NCBI RefSeq assembly: GCF_017656475.1
Contig: NZ_JACDNT010000011.1
Span: forward strand, 1 to 59,054
DNA: 59,054 bases
Direction of reading: 5' to 3'
From: Archaeoglobus sp.
GTDB lineage: Archaea; Halobacteriota; Archaeoglobi; Archaeoglobales; Archaeoglobaceae
Shown: positions 57,177 through 59,054 of the stretch, one piece after another
How the letters are laid out: every line of letters begins with the position of its first letter
Numbering within the stretch: position 1 is the first letter of the stretch
Notes under the pieces: generated by a model
The model's input: only the letters and a program-made list of their open reading frames with translations
Told to the model about the DNA's origin: nothing
Database searches by the model: none
Made by a program: the position numbers and the translations under genes

Positions 57177-58376
57177 TTGATAATCGAGGATGTTCACTAC
57201 AGAATCGTTTTTGACAGCAGGGGAAATGAGACTGTTGAGTGCGAAATTGTTGTGGGAGATGTTGTAGCTAAAGCAATGGCTCCGAGCGGAGCATCGACAG
57301 GAAGTGCTGAAGCCGTTGTAGTGAATCCATATAAGTTTGAGGAGATTGAAGAAGAGGTTTCAAAGGCAATAATTGGAATGAGCGTTTTTGACCAGGAGAG
57401 CGTTGATGAGGCCCTAAGGGAGGTTGATGGGACCGAGAATTTTTCAAGAATTGGTGGCAATTTCGCCATAACCGCAAGCCTTGCTGTTGCCAAGGCTGCT
57501 GCCGAGATTCTTGGCCTCCCGCTTTACGCGTACATTGGAGGGGCGTTTGCAAAGGAATTACCCTATCCTTTGGGAAACGTCATTGGTGGCGGGAGGCATG
57601 CTGAAGGCTCCACGAGCATTCAGGAGTTCCTCGTAATTCCTGTCGGAGCGAAAACATTCTTCGAGGCTCAGAGAGCCAATGCTGCTGTTCACAAGCAGCT
57701 AAAGAAGGAGTTCAAGAGCAGGGGTATTTTCGCCGCAAAGGGTGATGAAGGCGCTTGGGCCGCGCAGATAACCGATGAGCAGGCCTTTGAAATACTGAGC
57801 GAAGCTATACAGAAGGTCGAGGATGAGCTTGGAGTGATAGTGAGGATGGGAATAGACGTTGCCGCCTCCGAACTGTGGGATGGAGAGAGGTATGTTTATT
57901 CCGATAAGAAGCTGACAACAGAGGAGCAGATTGCTTACATGGCGGAGCTGGCAGACAGGTATGAATTGCTCTACATCGAAGATCCACTCCACGAGAAGGA
58001 CTTTGAGGGCTTTGCAGAGTTAACAAAGCAGGTTAGGTGCATGGTGTGCGGAGACGACCTTTTCGTTACAAATCCAGAATTGGTAAGGAAAGGAGTCGAA
58101 ATGGGGGCTGCAAATACAGTCCTTATCAAGCCAAACCAGAACGGGACGCTCAGCGGGACAGCTAAGGCGGTGAAGGTGGCGAAGGATAGCGGTTACAGTA
58201 TTGTGGTGAGCCACAGAAGCGGTGAAACGGAGGATGAGAGCCTAGCTCATCTCGCTGTTGCGTTCAACGCAAAGTTAATAAAGACAGGTGTTGTTGGAGG
58301 GGAGAGAATATCCAAGCTCAACGAGCTCATAAGGATTGAAGAATTAATGGACAAACCGAGAATGGTGATGATATGA
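57177..58376 (+). CDS. eno: enolase
   Basis: This interconverts 2-phosphoglycerate and phosphoenolpyruvate. The start is a TTG at 57177 after GGTGAT. It has 399 residues: [31 protein letters not shown], the metal and catalytic residues in [20 protein letters not shown] and [10 protein letters not shown], then the loop [12 protein letters not shown]. It is slightly shorter than bacterial enolases (~430). Its association with ribosomal and polymerase genes is usual in archaea. It overlaps rps2 by 4 bases. Confidence 0.95.
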   Translation: MIIEDVHYRIVFDSRGNETVECEIVVGDVVAKAMAPSGASTGSAEAVVVNPYKFEEIEEEVSKAIIGMSVFDQESVDEALREVDGTENFSRIGGNFAITASLAVAKAAAEILGLPLYAYIGGAFAKELPYPLGNVIGGGRHAEGSTSIQEFLVIPVGAKTFFEAQRANAAVHKQLKKEFKSRGIFAAKGDEGAWAAQITDEQAFEILSEAIQKVEDELGVIVRMGIDVAASELWDGERYVYSDKKLTTEEQIAYMAELADRYELLYIEDPLHEKDFEGFAELTKQVRCMVCGDDLFVTNPELVRKGVEMGAANTVLIKPNQNGTLSGTAKAVKVAKDSGYSIVVSHRSGETEDESLAHLAVAFNAKLIKTGVVGGERISKLNELIRIEELMDKPRMVMI

Positions 58377-58966
58377 TGGAGAAAGAATACGAATATCTGG
58401 TTCCACCGGATGACTATCTCGCTGCTGGAGTGCACATAGGTACTCAGATCAAGACAGGGGACATGAAGAAGTTCATCTTCAAGGTAAGGCAGGACGGGCT
58501 TTACGTTCTCGACATCAGAAAGCTCGATGAGAGAATCAGAGTTGCGGCGAAGTTCCTTTCAAGATTTGAACCATCAAAGATTCTGCTGGTGGCCGCAAGA
58601 CAGTACGCCCACAAGCCGGTTCAGATGTTCTCAAAAGTCGTGGGTAGTGAGTACATCATAGGCAGGTTTATCCCTGGCACTCTGACGAATCCTATGCTCT
58701 CAGAATACAGGGAACCTGAGGTCGTTTTTGTCAATGATCCGGCAATAGACAAGCAGGCTGTTAGTGAGGCAACTGCTGTCGGAATTCCTGTAGTCGCGCT
58801 CTGCGATTCCAACAACTCTTCGGCAGATGTTGATCTAGTAATCCCAACAAACAACAAGGGAAGGAGGGCCTTGGCAATAGTTTACTGGCTTCTTGCCAGG
58901 GAAATAGCGAAGATCAGAGGGCAGGACTTCACATACAGCATAGAGGACTTTGAGGCCGAGCTTTAG
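58373..58966 (+). CDS. rps2: 30S ribosomal protein S2
   Basis: This has 197 residues, the normal archaeal size. Signatures are [48 protein letters not shown] and [33 protein letters not shown]. It starts with ATG in the ATGA overlap with the enolase stop (a second ATG follows at once). It is the last gene of the operon, with a T-rich stretch downstream. Confidence 0.95.
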   Translation: MMEKEYEYLVPPDDYLAAGVHIGTQIKTGDMKKFIFKVRQDGLYVLDIRKLDERIRVAAKFLSRFEPSKILLVAARQYAHKPVQMFSKVVGSEYIIGRFIPGTLTNPMLSEYREPEVVFVNDPAIDKQAVSEATAVGIPVVALCDSNNSSADVDLVIPTNNKGRRALAIVYWLLAREIAKIRGQDFTYSIEDFEAEL

Positions 58967-58985
58967 TTTTTGTTTTATTTATTTC
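58967..58985 (+). terminator. T-rich terminator at the end of the L18e-S2 operon
   Basis: TTTTTGTTTTATTTATTT follows the S2 stop codon immediately, the composition at which archaeal RNA polymerase terminates. It runs into the 3' end of a convergent gene. Confidence 0.5.
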
Positions 58986-59053
58986 TCTAAGCCGCATCCT
59001 ATGTCTTTTCCCGAAATTATTTCCCACTCTAACAAACCTCGATGTGAAACTTG
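58979..59053 (-). CDS. C-terminal end of a convergent gene (partial)
   Basis: On the minus strand an open frame enters from the right edge and ends at the TAA at 58979-58981. The 24 visible residues (LLEWEIISGKDIGCGLEK at the end) read like real coding sequence. Too little is present to name a family. Confidence 0.4.
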   Translation of the reverse strand, partial: QVSHRGLLEWEIISGKDIGCGLEK

Positions 59054-59054
59054 A

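Overview
The window is from the chromosome of a hyperthermophilic euryarchaeon, almost certainly Archaeoglobus (A. fulgidus or a very close strain). The reasons are the archaeal information-processing genes (Orc1/Cdc6, RNA polymerase subunits Rpo11, Rpo10 and Rpo6, the exosome subunit Csl4, NAC, Cbf5, L18e), TATA-box promoters with many leaderless starts, GTG/TTG starts with GGAGGTGAT-type ribosome-binding sites, the absence of 3' CCA from both tRNA genes, and an acyl-CoA degradation operon of the kind Archaeoglobus has in many copies. Genes are dense and mostly in short operons. No CRISPR array, insertion sequence or rRNA gene was found.

Layout. 1-4056: a secreted cysteine-containing protein and a frameshifted membrane-anchored propeller-type gene (accessory). 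4059-10625: HtpX-like protease, then divergent pycA and leuA, with leuA followed by an RCK protein and a CPA2 antiporter. 10710-12419: secreted glycosidase-like protein and a membrane protein. 12474-21749: NAC-trmI operon, a large CARDB-type surface protein divergent from a TrmB regulator, hisD, and a UbiD / DUF2070 / CBS-domain operon. 21864-25292: membrane histidine kinase, a box C/D sRNA, then an RNA-centred operon (DUF116, METTL5-like methyltransferase, Csl4, Rpo11). 25408-35305: a compact seven-gene acyl-CoA operon plus a separately transcribed AlkK-type acyl-CoA synthetase. 35447-38475: glutaredoxin plus ferredoxin-thioredoxin-reductase-like pair, a gene-poor stretch with decayed sequence, and a sodium/solute symporter with a small subunit. 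38458-46325: Cbf5, purine salvage (phosphoribosyltransferase, adenine deaminase), TrmO, a sugar nucleotidyltransferase with a radical SAM protein, Orc1/Cdc6 and an H/ACA guide RNA. 46326-53437: OYE-type flavoprotein, two unknown small genes, an NCX-type exchanger, Trm112, CTP synthase, GMP synthetase subunit B and a CoA-disulfide-reductase/NADH-oxidase-type enzyme. 53531-59053: tRNA-Ser(CGA), AhbC-type heme radical SAM enzyme, a TIGR00725-type protein, then the L18e-L13-S9-Rpo10-tRNA-Pro-Rpo6-enolase-S2 operon.

The strongest candidate for something new is the 25.4-35.4 kb cluster. It encodes activation (three acyl-CoA synthetases), dehydrogenation and hydration, but no 3-hydroxyacyl-CoA dehydrogenase. 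Its two thiolase-like proteins lack the thiolase nucleophile and histidine and sit with a DUF35 protein, the arrangement of bacterial retro-aldol side-chain cleavage systems. Its two promoters share an ungapped 59-bp element, 37/59 identical, with TGAGYAT/ATGCTCA half-sites around the TATA box. Two guide RNAs (C/D at 23298-23353, H/ACA at 46260-46315) are visible by motif and fold. All functional calls come from motif reading; no database search was run.
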